Of a stretch of DNA of 64,000 nucleotides, positions 8,814 through 14,226 are shown in pieces. The notes under the pieces were generated by a model. The model saw only the letters and a list, made by a program, of their open reading frames with translations. It was not told where the DNA came from and did no database searches. Location of the stretch: positions 9,258 to 73,257 of the forward strand of contig CAZSSQ010000001.1 in NCBI GenBank assembly GCA_964609465.1, in the 5' to 3' direction. A program made the translations under genes and the position numbers. The first letter of the stretch is position 1. The number at the start of each line of letters is the position of its first letter. Origin of the DNA: CAVSBT01 sp964609465. Lineage in GTDB: Bacteria > Chloroflexota > Dehalococcoidia > DSTF01 > JALHUB01.

Positions 8814-9314
8814 TTACCCTGTGAACGTGGTGGAGACGGTGACGCCCAGGTCCGTAGCGACGAGGAGGCGGTTGGTGGTACCGCCGCCCGCCGGCGGATC
8901 AAGCCAGATGCGCATCCTGAGGGTCTCCCCCGGGTTGAGGATGCCCGGCTCAAAGGCGTCGTTGATGATGTTCTGGACGGTCCAGGTGTTGGGCGCCAGG
9001 GCGCCGTTCGTGTAAGGGATCCAGGCCAGCGCGGGGCTGCCGCCGCCGGTGGTGTACTGCACGAGCACGTCCATGCGGTCATAGCCGGCCAAGGTGGTGC
9101 TGCCGTCATTCTGAAGATCTGCGTCCACATAGGGGCTGCTTGAGGTCACGTTGGTGATGGTGAGCCGGGTGTGCATCTGTTCGGCGGAGCGGGTTTCCAT
9201 CTCCTTCCAGAGCTGTCCCATCTCATCAACAGACCGGTAACCTGACCGGGCCAGCACCATGGCGGACACCATCAGAATGGCGGCGATGACGGCGGCTGGT
9301 ATGCTGGTCTCCAT
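8814..9314 (-). CDS. ArlG/ArlF-like stator protein
   Basis: 166 residues. A single N-terminal hydrophobic helix (about 4-22, SIPAAVIAAILMVSAMVLA) follows a Met-Glu start with no longer leader. A helical stretch (25-45) comes next, and then a beta-rich extracytoplasmic domain (TITNVTSSSPYVDADLQNDGSTTLAGYDRMDVLVQY and so on). This is the architecture of ArlF and ArlG, pseudopilin-like proteins that form the stator linking the motor to the envelope. Position between archaellins and arlH matches archaeal arlF-arlG-arlH order. It follows the previous gene by 12 bp. I cannot decide from sequence alone whether it is F or G; order suggests G. Confidence 0.7.
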   Translation of the reverse strand: METSIPAAVIAAILMVSAMVLARSGYRSVDEMGQLWKEMETRSAEQMHTRLTITNVTSSSPYVDADLQNDGSTTLAGYDRMDVLVQYTTGGGSPALAWIPYTNGALAPNTWTVQNIINDAFEPGILNPGETLRMRIWLDPPAGGGTTNRLLVATDLGVTVSTTFTG

Positions 9315-9326
9315 GGCCTGGCGCTC

Positions 9327-9806
9327 CTAGACGCTGAAGAACTTGGCATCGCTGATGCCGTTGGGGACCACCACTTTGACGAAGTAGGTGGTGCCCGTTG
9401 TGAGGGGGTAGTCCAGGTAGATGATGATGTGGAGGGTGGCCGTAGGCCCCCACTCGGTGGCGCCACCTTCCAGCGCGTAGTCCCAGCAGGGCGCCGTGCA
9501 GCTAGGGCCTCCATAGGGGATGCGGTTGAAGTTGTCTTCGGGGCCGAAGAAGACATCGGTGGAGTCGATGGGGCCAACGCGGGAGGCGCCCACGTTCTTG
9601 ACCCAGGCGTCGGCCTGGGTAGCGGTATCCACGCCAGTGGCATGGATGATCTCCACCTGGCTCGAGATGCGGTCGTTGACCACGTCAGAGGTCATGACCA
9701 TGGAGCTGTTGGTGCGGCTAAGCGCGGGCATGACCGAGTTGACCACAGCGACGATGGCCACAACCGCGGCCACGGTTAGCAGAATGGTGGCGATGGCCTT
9801 CTCGAT
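9327..9806 (-). CDS. ArlF/ArlG-like stator protein with non-canonical start
   Basis: A GTG at 9773-9771 would give 148 residues but cuts the membrane helix. In the same frame the sequence continues upstream without a stop as (x)EKAIATILLTVAAVVAIVAVV to a codon ATC at 9806-9804, 8 nt after a good ribosome site (AAGGGGG); no ATG, GTG or TTG lies there. The extended form has a Met-Glu-like start parallel to its neighbour (METSIPAAVIAAILM). After the helix come a short helical segment and a beta-rich extracytoplasmic domain with a Cys pair in SCTAPC. Best call is ArlF by position. The start is uncertain: ATC initiation, a downstream GTG, or a base error. Confidence 0.65.
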   Translation of the reverse strand: MEKAIATILLTVAAVVAIVAVVNSVMPALSRTNSSMVMTSDVVNDRISSQVEIIHATGVDTATQADAWVKNVGASRVGPIDSTDVFFGPEDNFNRIPYGGPSCTAPCWDYALEGGATEWGPTATLHIIIYLDYPLTTGTTYFVKVVVPNGISDAKFFSV

Positions 9807-9888
9807 GGCTGCACCCCCTTACACTCCTCCGGGTGGCTGCCAGTCTGAAGGCCCGGCGGGCCCGCCCCGAGGGGCGGCTGTCTGGCCG

Positions 9889-10584
9889 CTACCGGTTCCT
9901 TCCTGTGCTGCGGCGCCGTCGTAGAAACGACATCTCGTCGCTCTCTGCTCCTTGGAAGATGGCCTCCAACTGGCGTAGGGCGACCAGTGTGTCGTTGACA
10001 GAGACGGTGGCGCTATCCTTGCGGCTACTGGCCAGCTTGACGACCTTCAGCAGAGCCTCCTCCGCCTCCGGCGGAATGAGACCCGCGAAGGGGGCCAGGT
10101 CGAGGATCATCTGCAGGTGGGTGGTGCCCAGCCGGGAGGTGGTCTCGTCGACCCAGGCTATCAGGCCAGCGATGGTGGACACGCTCCAGGCCTGAGGAAC
10201 AGCCGCCTCAACCATCGCCGGCAGGGGGGTGACCTCCGGGCCGCCCCCGGCCATCGTCGGCAGAGGTGCGCTCTCCGGGCCGCCCCTGGTCTCCGGGGGG
10301 GCGGTCGGCTCCACCCGCAGCACATGCGGGAGCGGGTCCTCCACCTCGCTGGCCGTCGCCGGCGCCCTGGTAACGCTCGGAGGAGCCTCCTCCGACGCTG
10401 GAGCGGGCTCGCTGGCCGCGCCCGAGCGCTCTATGGGCTGGAAAACTGGCAGGCCGCCCTGTGACGCGAAGGGGTTGTCCCGGGCGAGGACAGTCGTCCT
10501 GATCTCCTCCAGGATCGACTTGATCTCGCCCTTGAGGAGCTTGACCTCCTCCTCCAGGGCAGCTATCTGGGCGGTGATCTCCAT
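9889..10584 (-). CDS. ArlD/E-like cytoplasmic archaellum protein
   Basis: 231 residues in three parts. An N-terminal coiled coil (about 1-35, ITAQIAALEEEVKLLKGEI) is followed by a long Pro/Ala/Glu-rich linker (about 45-135) and a C-terminal helical domain (about 135-205) reading SVSTIAGLIAWVDETTSRLG...LAPFAGLIPPEAEEALLKVV. That last block resembles the conserved FlaD/FlaE (ArlD/E) domain, whose usual pattern is a WL/WV segment followed by a helix pair and an I-x-P/S-E-x-x-E-x-L turn. In Euryarchaeota ArlC/D/E form a cytosolic ring that receives chemotaxis signals. Position between the archaellins and arlF/G agrees. Strict homology needs a profile search; the tail is basic (FLRRRRSTGRNR). Confidence 0.6.
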   Translation of the reverse strand: MEITAQIAALEEEVKLLKGEIKSILEEIRTTVLARDNPFASQGGLPVFQPIERSGAASEPAPASEEAPPSVTRAPATASEVEDPLPHVLRVEPTAPPETRGGPESAPLPTMAGGGPEVTPLPAMVEAAVPQAWSVSTIAGLIAWVDETTSRLGTTHLQMILDLAPFAGLIPPEAEEALLKVVKLASSRKDSATVSVNDTLVALRQLEAIFQGAESDEMSFLRRRRSTGRNR

Positions 10585-10607
10585 GGCATACCTGCCTTCT
10601 CACGGGG

Positions 10608-10653
10608 GGCGGCGCCCTGACCGTTCCGCCGTACGTTCAAGCAGGGCGCCGCC
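10608..10653. terminator. 12-bp hairpin after archaellin gene 1 (attenuator candidate)
   Basis: GGCGGCGCCCTG at 10608-10619 pairs perfectly with CAGGGCGCCGCC at 10642-10653 around a 22-nt loop. It starts 17 bp after the archaellin stop and precedes the ArlD/E-like gene. There is no strong U-run, so it may be a partial terminator or a 3' stabilising stem that keeps filament mRNA in excess over motor mRNA. Confidence 0.55.
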
Positions 10654-10669
10654 TCCACAGGATCCTTCC

Positions 10670-11260
10670 CTAATGTAGCTGCATTACCTCGGCCAGTTCC
10701 GCTGGCAGTTGCCGGGTGATGTCGAGGACGGCGCCGACAGGCGTCTGGACCTCCAGGGTGAAGCGGTCATTGGCAGACAACGTGGGCGCGGGACTGATGG
10801 CGCTCGCGCTAATGACAATGACCTTTACCTCGCCCGGCTCCAGGAGCGTGTCGCCGTCGCCCACGATGTCGTCGGCCGTGTACGTCACGTCGTTGTCCGT
10901 GACGGCGTCGTCACGGTAGGCGATGACCGTCCGGTTCTGGCTGGCGGCGGGGTCCAGGGGAATGGACTCTCCACCGGCCGTGGTGGCTACGGTGAAGAAA
11001 ATGTCGTCCACGGCTAGGGGCGAGCCCGTGGCCGAGACGACGATGCCCCCGCGTACCTCCATGGTGCCGCGGGCCTTCTGTAGGCCGGCGAAGACGGTCT
11101 CCTTGCCCCGCTCGGCGCTAAAGATACCGGTGGTCAACACGACGAAGGCGAAGATGGTGGCGACCACGACGAAGGCGATGAGGATGATGGCGGTCTCAAG
11201 ACCGGTGATCCCTCGCTCTTCGCGGTGGATCCGGCGCAGCGCGCTGGTAAGTCGCTTCAT
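10670..11260 (-). CDS. arlB: Archaellin 1 (major filament subunit type)
   Basis: 196 residues. A short basic leader (1-17, ending EERG) is followed by ITGLETAIILIAFVVVATIF, a class III signal and hydrophobic helix with predicted prepilin-peptidase cleavage after Gly17 and a Glu at +5 (residue 22). The remaining part is a beta-rich globular domain with Asp/Thr-rich loops, ending in FTLEVQTPVGAVLDITRQLP...VMQLH. Helix and C-terminal strand patterns resemble archaellins of methanogens of the Methanomicrobia type. It is followed by an inverted-repeat hairpin and then the ArlD/E-like gene. It is nearly identical to archaellin 2 at both ends; differences cluster in the middle, which would be surface exposed. 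NRT at about residue 109 is a possible N-glycosylation sequon. Confidence 0.88.
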   Translation of the reverse strand: MKRLTSALRRIHREERGITGLETAIILIAFVVVATIFAFVVLTTGIFSAERGKETVFAGLQKARGTMEVRGGIVVSATGSPLAVDDIFFTVATTAGGESIPLDPAASQNRTVIAYRDDAVTDNDVTYTADDIVGDGDTLLEPGEVKVIVISASAISPAPTLSANDRFTLEVQTPVGAVLDITRQLPAELAEVMQLH

Positions 11261-11435
11261 CTGCTAGCCCTCCTTTCTACGTAAGAATTTGGTTTGGCCT
11301 GAGCTGATTTCCCGCTAGCTAGGCGGAACGGATTTTATCCCGGCAACCAGCCCTCCTTTCGATGCCTTCCGTCCGATTCCGCCCTGGCGGCCGCCCGACG
11401 GGGCCTCTATCTCTCGTGATAGTTCCGTCCGGCAG

Positions 11436-11486
11436 GTCAGCCGTAGGCGGTACGGCCTGAGACGTATGCCTGAGGAATGTTCGACC
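11436..11486 (-). promoter_or_regulatory. Conserved archaellin leader element, copy 1
   Basis: On the minus strand this segment contains CTCAGGCATACGTCTC followed by the stem-forming GCCGTACCGCCTACGGC. The same block, with only scattered changes, sits before archaellin 2 at 12451-12503. Here it lies about 175 nt upstream of the start codon, leaving a long 5' leader. It matches no riboswitch family that I recognise. Confidence 0.5.
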
Positions 11487-11505
11487 ACAGGAGGGAGGGC
11501 ACTAT

Positions 11506-11519
11506 TAGGGGGAACCCTA
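11506..11519. promoter_or_regulatory. TAGGG-n4-CCCTA palindromic operator candidate (archaellin 1)
   Basis: TAGGGGGAACCCTA is a perfect 5-bp inverted repeat with a 4-bp spacer, about 250 bp upstream of archaellin 1 and just upstream of the conserved leader. Its shape fits a LuxR/NarL-type dimer site. Related TAGGGG boxes precede archaellin 2 and several surface genes in the window. Confidence 0.45.
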
Positions 11520-11700
11520 CTTTTGGGGTCCTGGGCTGGCGAGGTGAGGCGGCCGACCGGCTATAGGGTAGGAGTAGCTGGCGACGAGGGAGGAATCTAG
11601 TGGGTCACGGCGTGCCGGTGGCTCTGGCCGGTGGCTTCGGCTGCCTTAGGTGCCACAAGGCCAGCACGCAATGCTGAGGGGAAGGCCTCGTCACGCGCAA

Positions 11701-11724
11701 GCACGCAGCCAAGGGGCTGCGTGC
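11701..11724. terminator. Perfect 10-bp hairpin in the inter-archaellin region
   Basis: GCACGCAGCC at 11701-11710 pairs with GGCTGCGTGC at 11715-11724 around AAGG. On the minus strand it is about 90 nt downstream of the archaellin 2 stop, after the first hairpin; it could serve as a second terminator. No U-run follows directly. Confidence 0.4.
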
Positions 11725-11752
11725 CATGCGGGCTGCGCGTTTTTGTGCCTAG

Positions 11753-11798
11753 GGCGGCGCCCCGCTTGAACGTACGGCACAAGGGGCAGGGCGCCGCC
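11753..11798. terminator. 10-bp hairpin after archaellin gene 2
   Basis: GGCGGCGCCC at 11753-11762 pairs with GGGCGCCGCC at 11789-11798. It lies 16 bp after the archaellin 2 stop, matching the hairpin after archaellin 1 in stem sequence and distance. The loop contains GCTTGAACGTAC, the reverse complement of the loop core GTACGTTCAAGC of the other hairpin, so the loop is inverted between copies. Confidence 0.55.
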
Positions 11799-11813
11799 TC
11801 CACAGGGCCCCCT

Positions 11814-12407
11814 CTAGTGGAGCTGCATCACGGCAGCCAGTTCCGTCGGTAGCTGCCGGGTGATGTCGAGCACGGCGCCGACCGGCGTCTGGACCTCCAG
11901 GGTGAAGCGGGTATTGGCGTCCATGGTGGGCGGGCCATCGATGCCCGTGGCCCGGTCGATGCTAACGAGTATCAGCTCGCCCGGCTCCAGCAGCGTGTCG
12001 CTGTCCCCCACGATGTTAGTGACCGTGTAGGTCACGTCGTTGTCCACCGTGGTGGCGTCGCGGTAAGCGATGACGGTTCGGTTGTTGGTGGCTGCCGGGT
12101 CCAGGGGAATGGACTCTCCACTGGCCGTGGTGGCCGCGGTGAAGAAGATGTCGTCCACGGCCATAGGTGAGCCCGTCGCCGTGGCGACGATGCCGCCGCG
12201 GATCTCCATTGTGCCGCGGGCCTTCGCCAGGCCGGCGAAGACGGTCTCCTTGCCCCGCTCGGAGCTGAAGATACCTGCCGTCAGCACGACGAAGGCGAAG
12301 ACGGTAGCGACCACGACGAAGGCGATGAGGATGATGGCGGTCTCAAGACCGGTGATCCCTCGCTCTTCCCTGTGGGCCCGGCGCAGCGCGCTGGTAAACC
12401 GCTTCAT
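11814..12407 (-). CDS. arlB: Archaellin 2 (first gene of the archaellum operon)
   Basis: 197 residues with the same plan as archaellin 1: basic leader to Gly17, ITGLETAIILIAFVVVATVF helix with Glu at +5, beta-rich domain, and conserved FTLEVQTPVGAVLDITRQLP...VMQLH end. The two proteins are roughly 80 percent identical by eye, so the pair is a tandem duplication. Differences are in the 125-165 region. The start has a strong ribosome site (AAGGAGAAGGGAGGGG). It is the first gene of the minus-strand operon and has the best promoter signals, so it may be the main filament subunit. NRT near residue 109 is a possible N-glycosylation sequon. Confidence 0.88.
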   Translation of the reverse strand: MKRFTSALRRAHREERGITGLETAIILIAFVVVATVFAFVVLTAGIFSSERGKETVFAGLAKARGTMEIRGGIVATATGSPMAVDDIFFTAATTASGESIPLDPAATNNRTVIAYRDATTVDNDVTYTVTNIVGDSDTLLEPGELILVSIDRATGIDGPPTMDANTRFTLEVQTPVGAVLDITRQLPTELAAVMQLH

Positions 12408-12450
12408 CTACTGCCCCTCCCTTCTCCTTGGGGATTGCTTTGTAACCAGG

Positions 12451-12503
12451 TGTCGGCCGTAGGTAGTACGGCCCGAGGCGTATGCCCTGAGTAATTCTCG
12501 GCC
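12451..12503 (-). promoter_or_regulatory. Conserved archaellin leader element, copy 2
   Basis: On the minus strand: CTCAGGGCATACGCCTCGGG, then a hairpin GGCCGTA-CTACC-TACGGCC. It aligns with the element at 11436-11486. It sits 44 nt before the archaellin 2 start codon and immediately after the proposed sigma-28-like promoter, so it would be at the 5' end of the mRNA. Confidence 0.5.
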
Positions 12504-12521
12504 GGCAAAAGAAAGACATTA
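12495..12521 (-). promoter_or_regulatory. Sigma-28-like promoter candidate for archaellin 2
   Basis: Minus-strand TAAT (12521-12518), a 15-nt spacer, then GCCGAGAA (12502-12495). The bacterial flagellar sigma-28 consensus is TAAA, 15 nt, GCCGATAA, so the -10 matches 7 of 8 and the -35 core 3 of 4. The predicted start of transcription would fall at the edge of the conserved leader. Seen by eye; no FliA gene is in the window. Confidence 0.4.
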
Positions 12522-12539
12522 GGGATAAGGCGCCACTTT

Positions 12540-12572
12540 CTAGGGGAATTTCGCGGCTATCCTAGGGGAATT
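12540..12572. promoter_or_regulatory. Two direct CTAGGGGAATT boxes upstream of archaellin 2
   Basis: CTAGGGGAATT occurs exactly twice, at 12540-12550 and 12562-12572, 22 bp apart, so both boxes face the same side of the helix (two turns). They lie directly upstream of the proposed promoter, which is where an activator would bind. Confidence 0.5.
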
Positions 12573-12619
12573 GGTCCAGCCGGATCGGGGAACTGCCTGA
12601 GCGGCAGCGGGGGGGGCAA

Positions 12620-13354
12620 CTAGTCCAGTTGCTCCAGGACCCGGCTGTAGACGATCCGGGCCAGTTCTTCCACCGGCTGGAAGGGCTCGGTGTCGCGGGG
12701 ATTCTCTACCACCACCAGGGCCAGGACGGGGCCTGTGGCGAAGAGGACAAAGTCCGACTGGACCCCTTCACCTGTCGGCGGTGCCAGGCTCCGGCCCCGC
12801 AGGGATCCGGGGATGGGCTCGTCGGTGGCGGTGAAGAAGACTTCGGGGAGGGCGCCACCCAGCCGCTGCCGGGCCAGGCGCTCCAGCTCCGCCACCAGCG
12901 GCGTCACCGTCTGCAGAGTGCGGTCGTCGTCTCCGGCCTGGAGCGCCAGCGGCTCGCCGGGCCGGAAGACCACGAAGGTAGCGACCGTGGAGGAGTCTTC
13001 GGGGTCACGATAGGCGGAGAAGGCCCCGGCAACCGTCTCCTCCTCCAGCATGAGGCGGATGAGGGGGCTGTTGGTCATGTAGGGGTAGGCGGCGGCCTCC
13101 ACCGGCACCCATCCTGAAGGCAGGTCGCCTCCGGCCAGGAGCGTCTCGCGGGCCACGAACTCGTCGCCCCCACCTCTCGCTCTCACGAGGACCGTTAGCG
13201 CCAGGCTCACCAGGAGAGCCAGCTCTATGGCAAGGAGAGCCAGCAGCAGGCGCCGGCGTCCCCCCGGAAGTCCCGGCAGGCGGCGGAAGCGGAGCGCAGG
13301 CATCAGCTTTCGGGAGAGCACTGCAACCTTCCCCTCAACCAGTAGAACGCGCAC
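12620..13354 (-). CDS. Membrane-anchored protein of unknown function
   Basis: 244 residues from a GTG at 13354; an ATG at 13303 (227 residues) is an equally possible start. A basic N-terminus is followed by one membrane helix (about 34-60, LLLALLAIELALLVSLALTVLV), then an extracytoplasmic domain of about 180 residues with no cysteines. The domain contains segments such as LPSGWVPVEAAAYPY and TVATFVVFRPG, recalling small lipoprotein-like proteins that sample surface stress, but I recognise no family. It is immediately upstream of the archaellum operon on the same strand but separated by 212 bp with its own control signals, and it diverges from the Thr/Pro-rich protein gene. Confidence 0.65.
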   Translation of the reverse strand: MRVLLVEGKVAVLSRKLMPALRFRRLPGLPGGRRRLLLALLAIELALLVSLALTVLVRARGGGDEFVARETLLAGGDLPSGWVPVEAAAYPYMTNSPLIRLMLEEETVAGAFSAYRDPEDSSTVATFVVFRPGEPLALQAGDDDRTLQTVTPLVAELERLARQRLGGALPEVFFTATDEPIPGSLRGRSLAPPTGEGVQSDFVLFATGPVLALVVVENPRDTEPFQPVEELARIVYSRVLEQLD

Positions 13355-13417
13355 CTTCCCCAGGGCGTTACGTGGAAGGCATAACCCTATCGCCCGAACG
13401 GACTACGATTCGGGGAA

Positions 13418-13427
13418 TAGGGGGCTA
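13418..13427. promoter_or_regulatory. TAGGGGG box between divergent surface-protein genes
   Basis: TAGGGGGCTA lies 26 bp before the ATG of the Thr/Pro-rich protein and 64 bp before the divergent gene. A related ACCCTAT sits 30 bp away near 13384-13390. The box resembles those before the archaellin genes. Confidence 0.3.
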
Positions 13428-13452
13428 TTGAAAGTACTCCTTCCTGCCGATA

Positions 13453-14160
13453 ATGACGCGCACCTTCGACAGGAGGAGTGGAGAGGTGCCTGGAAGAGCG
13501 CAAGGAGTGTGGCCGCTGGCCGTGACCATCGTCGCGGCGCTGGCTTTGGCGGCGGCTCTGTTCTCAGTTTCCCCTCAAGAGGCGGGCGCCGCAGACGAGT
13601 CTCCCACGCCTACCGAGACGCCAATCAGCACGCCCACCGAGACCCCTACCAACACGCCTACGAACACGCCGACCAACACGCCCACCGAGACGCCCACCAA
13701 CACGCCTACGAACACGCCGACCAGTACACCCACCAACACGCCGACGGCGACAGCCACTGACACGCCCACGCCGACGCCCACTTATACGCCCACCGCTACC
13801 CCTACGACAGCGTCCACCGGCACTGCCACTGCCACCCCTACTTCCACGGCGGCAGCGGTCGCTAGCCCGACGCCGTCAGGACAGGGCGGTGCGGCGGCTT
13901 GGGGTACGCCCTCGGCTACTCCGGCCCTGGTCCTGGCCAGCACAACCGTCGAGCCGTCGCCGGAAAGCGACCCGGCCGGAGCCGTCCGGGGCCAAGCATC
14001 CTCTCAGGGCGGCGCAACCAGCCTGCCATTGGCGGGCGATGGCGGTACGGGGCCGCTCATACCGTGGCGGCCCGTGACGGCTACCGTGATCATCCTCCTG
14101 GTGGGCGCGGGTAGCTGGGTCCTGTACTACGGGCTGCGGGAGGCTACCGCCGAGGACTGA
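13453..14160 (+). CDS. Thr/Pro-repeat stalk protein, secreted and C-terminally membrane-anchored
   Basis: 235 residues. A signal peptide with a hydrophobic core at about 22-40 ends near AGA. Residues 48-125 are a repeat of TPTxTPT and NTPT units, an extended stalk of the kind often O-glycosylated. After a Ser/Ala-rich region comes a single C-terminal helix (about 204-225) with a short charged tail. An LPLAG sequence precedes the helix, recalling but not matching a sortase LPxTG site. It probably spans the wall and displays on the surface. It is divergent from the membrane protein next to the archaellum operon. Its function is unknown. Confidence 0.65.
   Translation: MTRTFDRRSGEVPGRAQGVWPLAVTIVAALALAAALFSVSPQEAGAADESPTPTETPISTPTETPTNTPTNTPTNTPTETPTNTPTNTPTSTPTNTPTATATDTPTPTPTYTPTATPTTASTGTATATPTSTAAAVASPTPSGQGGAAAWGTPSATPALVLASTTVEPSPESDPAGAVRGQASSQGGATSLPLAGDGGTGPLIPWRPVTATVIILLVGAGSWVLYYGLREATAED
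13603..13812 (+). repeat. Tandem Thr/Pro-coding microsatellite-like repeat
   Basis: Short imperfect repeats of the form ACNCCNACC(N) code for the TPT/NTPT stalk of the surface protein. Units of about 12 and 24 bp recur (for example AACACGCCTACG and ACCGAGACGCCC), which makes the tract prone to length change by slippage. Confidence 0.7.
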
Positions 14161-14226
14161 GGCGGCGAAGACGCCCCGACCAGCTCCCCACTCTGATTCC
14201 CTGTAAGTCCTCTGGTGCCGCTGCGC

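Larger units (their letters stand above)
11261..11813. other. 553-bp intergenic region between the two archaellin genes
   Basis: No gene is supported here. On the minus strand it holds a hairpin after archaellin 2, a second perfect hairpin (11701-11724), a TAGGG-n4-CCCTA palindrome (11506-11519), a leader element conserved with archaellin 2 (11436-11486), a small stem CTATC...GATAG near 11407-11422 and a GGAGGG-type ribosome site just before archaellin 1. Archaellin 1 therefore has its own control region rather than relying only on read-through. Confidence 0.7.

Noticed and set aside
11261..11490. c-di-GMP-I (GEMM) riboswitch in the archaellin 1 leader
   Set aside because: The hallmark blocks (CACAGGGCAAACC, GACGCAAAGCC) are absent; only loose CAGG and CCTACGG similarity is present.
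13980..14160. Sortase LPxTG anchor in the Thr/Pro-rich protein
   Set aside because: The sequence is LPLAG, followed by a long glycine/proline linker before the helix, and the tail is not Arg/Lys rich; kept only as a membrane anchor.
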